A stretch of 7,970 bases of DNA from Dehalococcoidia bacterium (lineage in GTDB: Bacteria > Chloroflexota > Dehalococcoidia > DSTF01 > JALHUB01). Position numbers and translations under genes: made by a program. The DNA lies in contig JALHUB010000007.1 in the NCBI GenBank assembly GCA_022865685.1, positions 1-7,970 on the forward strand, written 5' to 3'. A model generated the notes under the pieces. That model ran no database searches. It worked only from the letters and a program-made list of their open reading frames with translations, and had not been told where the DNA came from. This document shows positions 7,949 to 7,970 of this stretch, piece by piece (the stretch's first letter is position 1; every line of letters begins with the position of its first letter).

Positions 7949-7970
7949 AGGGAAGATCTTCTGAGGGACA

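Noticed and set aside
7850..7970. C-terminal end of grpE or another gene upstream of dnaK on the - strand
   Set aside because: All three - strand frames are open because of high GC, but none resembles the GrpE C-terminus and all run through into or past the dnaK start.

Overview
This is a roughly 8-kb piece of a GC-rich bacterial chromosome with six protein-coding genes, all apparently intact. Two genes lie on the + strand in the left third: a Tat-exported solute-binding lipoprotein and an M23-family peptidoglycan hydrolase lipoprotein. Four lie on the - strand in the right two thirds, in transcription order dnaK, dnaJ, prmA, rsmE. The two groups converge at about position 2900-2996. I see no rRNA, tRNA, CRISPR array, insertion sequence, prophage gene or broken gene.

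The chaperone and methyltransferase block is housekeeping. DnaK (Hsp70) and DnaJ (Hsp40) form the protein-folding machine. PrmA methylates ribosomal protein L11 and RsmE methylates 16S rRNA, so the operon joins protein folding to ribosome modification. The order dnaK-dnaJ-prmA-rsmE is common in bacteria. hrcA and grpE, which often precede dnaK, are not in the window. The 134 bases upstream of dnaK hold a good ribosome binding site, a weak -10 box and a four-run G-quadruplex motif, but no CIRCE-type operator that I can find. The 169-bp dnaK-dnaJ gap carries a GC-rich hairpin just after dnaK and a convincing extended -10 promoter just before dnaJ. This suggests that dnaJ-prmA-rsmE can be transcribed on its own.

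The left part encodes two surface lipoproteins. The first is a family-5 (peptide/nickel-type) ABC substrate-binding protein with a twin-arginine signal and a lipobox; no permease or ATPase gene is visible next to it. The second has a lipobox, a long Thr/Pro/Ala linker, a beta-rich middle domain and a complete M23 metallopeptidase domain. Thr/Pro-rich linkers after lipoboxes, abundant family-5 binding proteins with Tat signals, high GC and a full-length (Gram-negative-like) DnaK ATPase domain together resemble Chloroflexota, perhaps the Dehalococcoidia side. This placement is inference and would need a DnaK or PrmA phylogeny.

The most unusual non-coding structure lies between the convergent genes. 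It is an inverted pair of 27-bp palindromic units (2908-2972) whose six differences are all compensatory base-pair changes, so both stems remain perfect. It looks like a REP/BIME-type dispersed element and may also end transcription from both sides. I do not see a previously undescribed multi-gene system in this window; the notable material is regulatory and structural.
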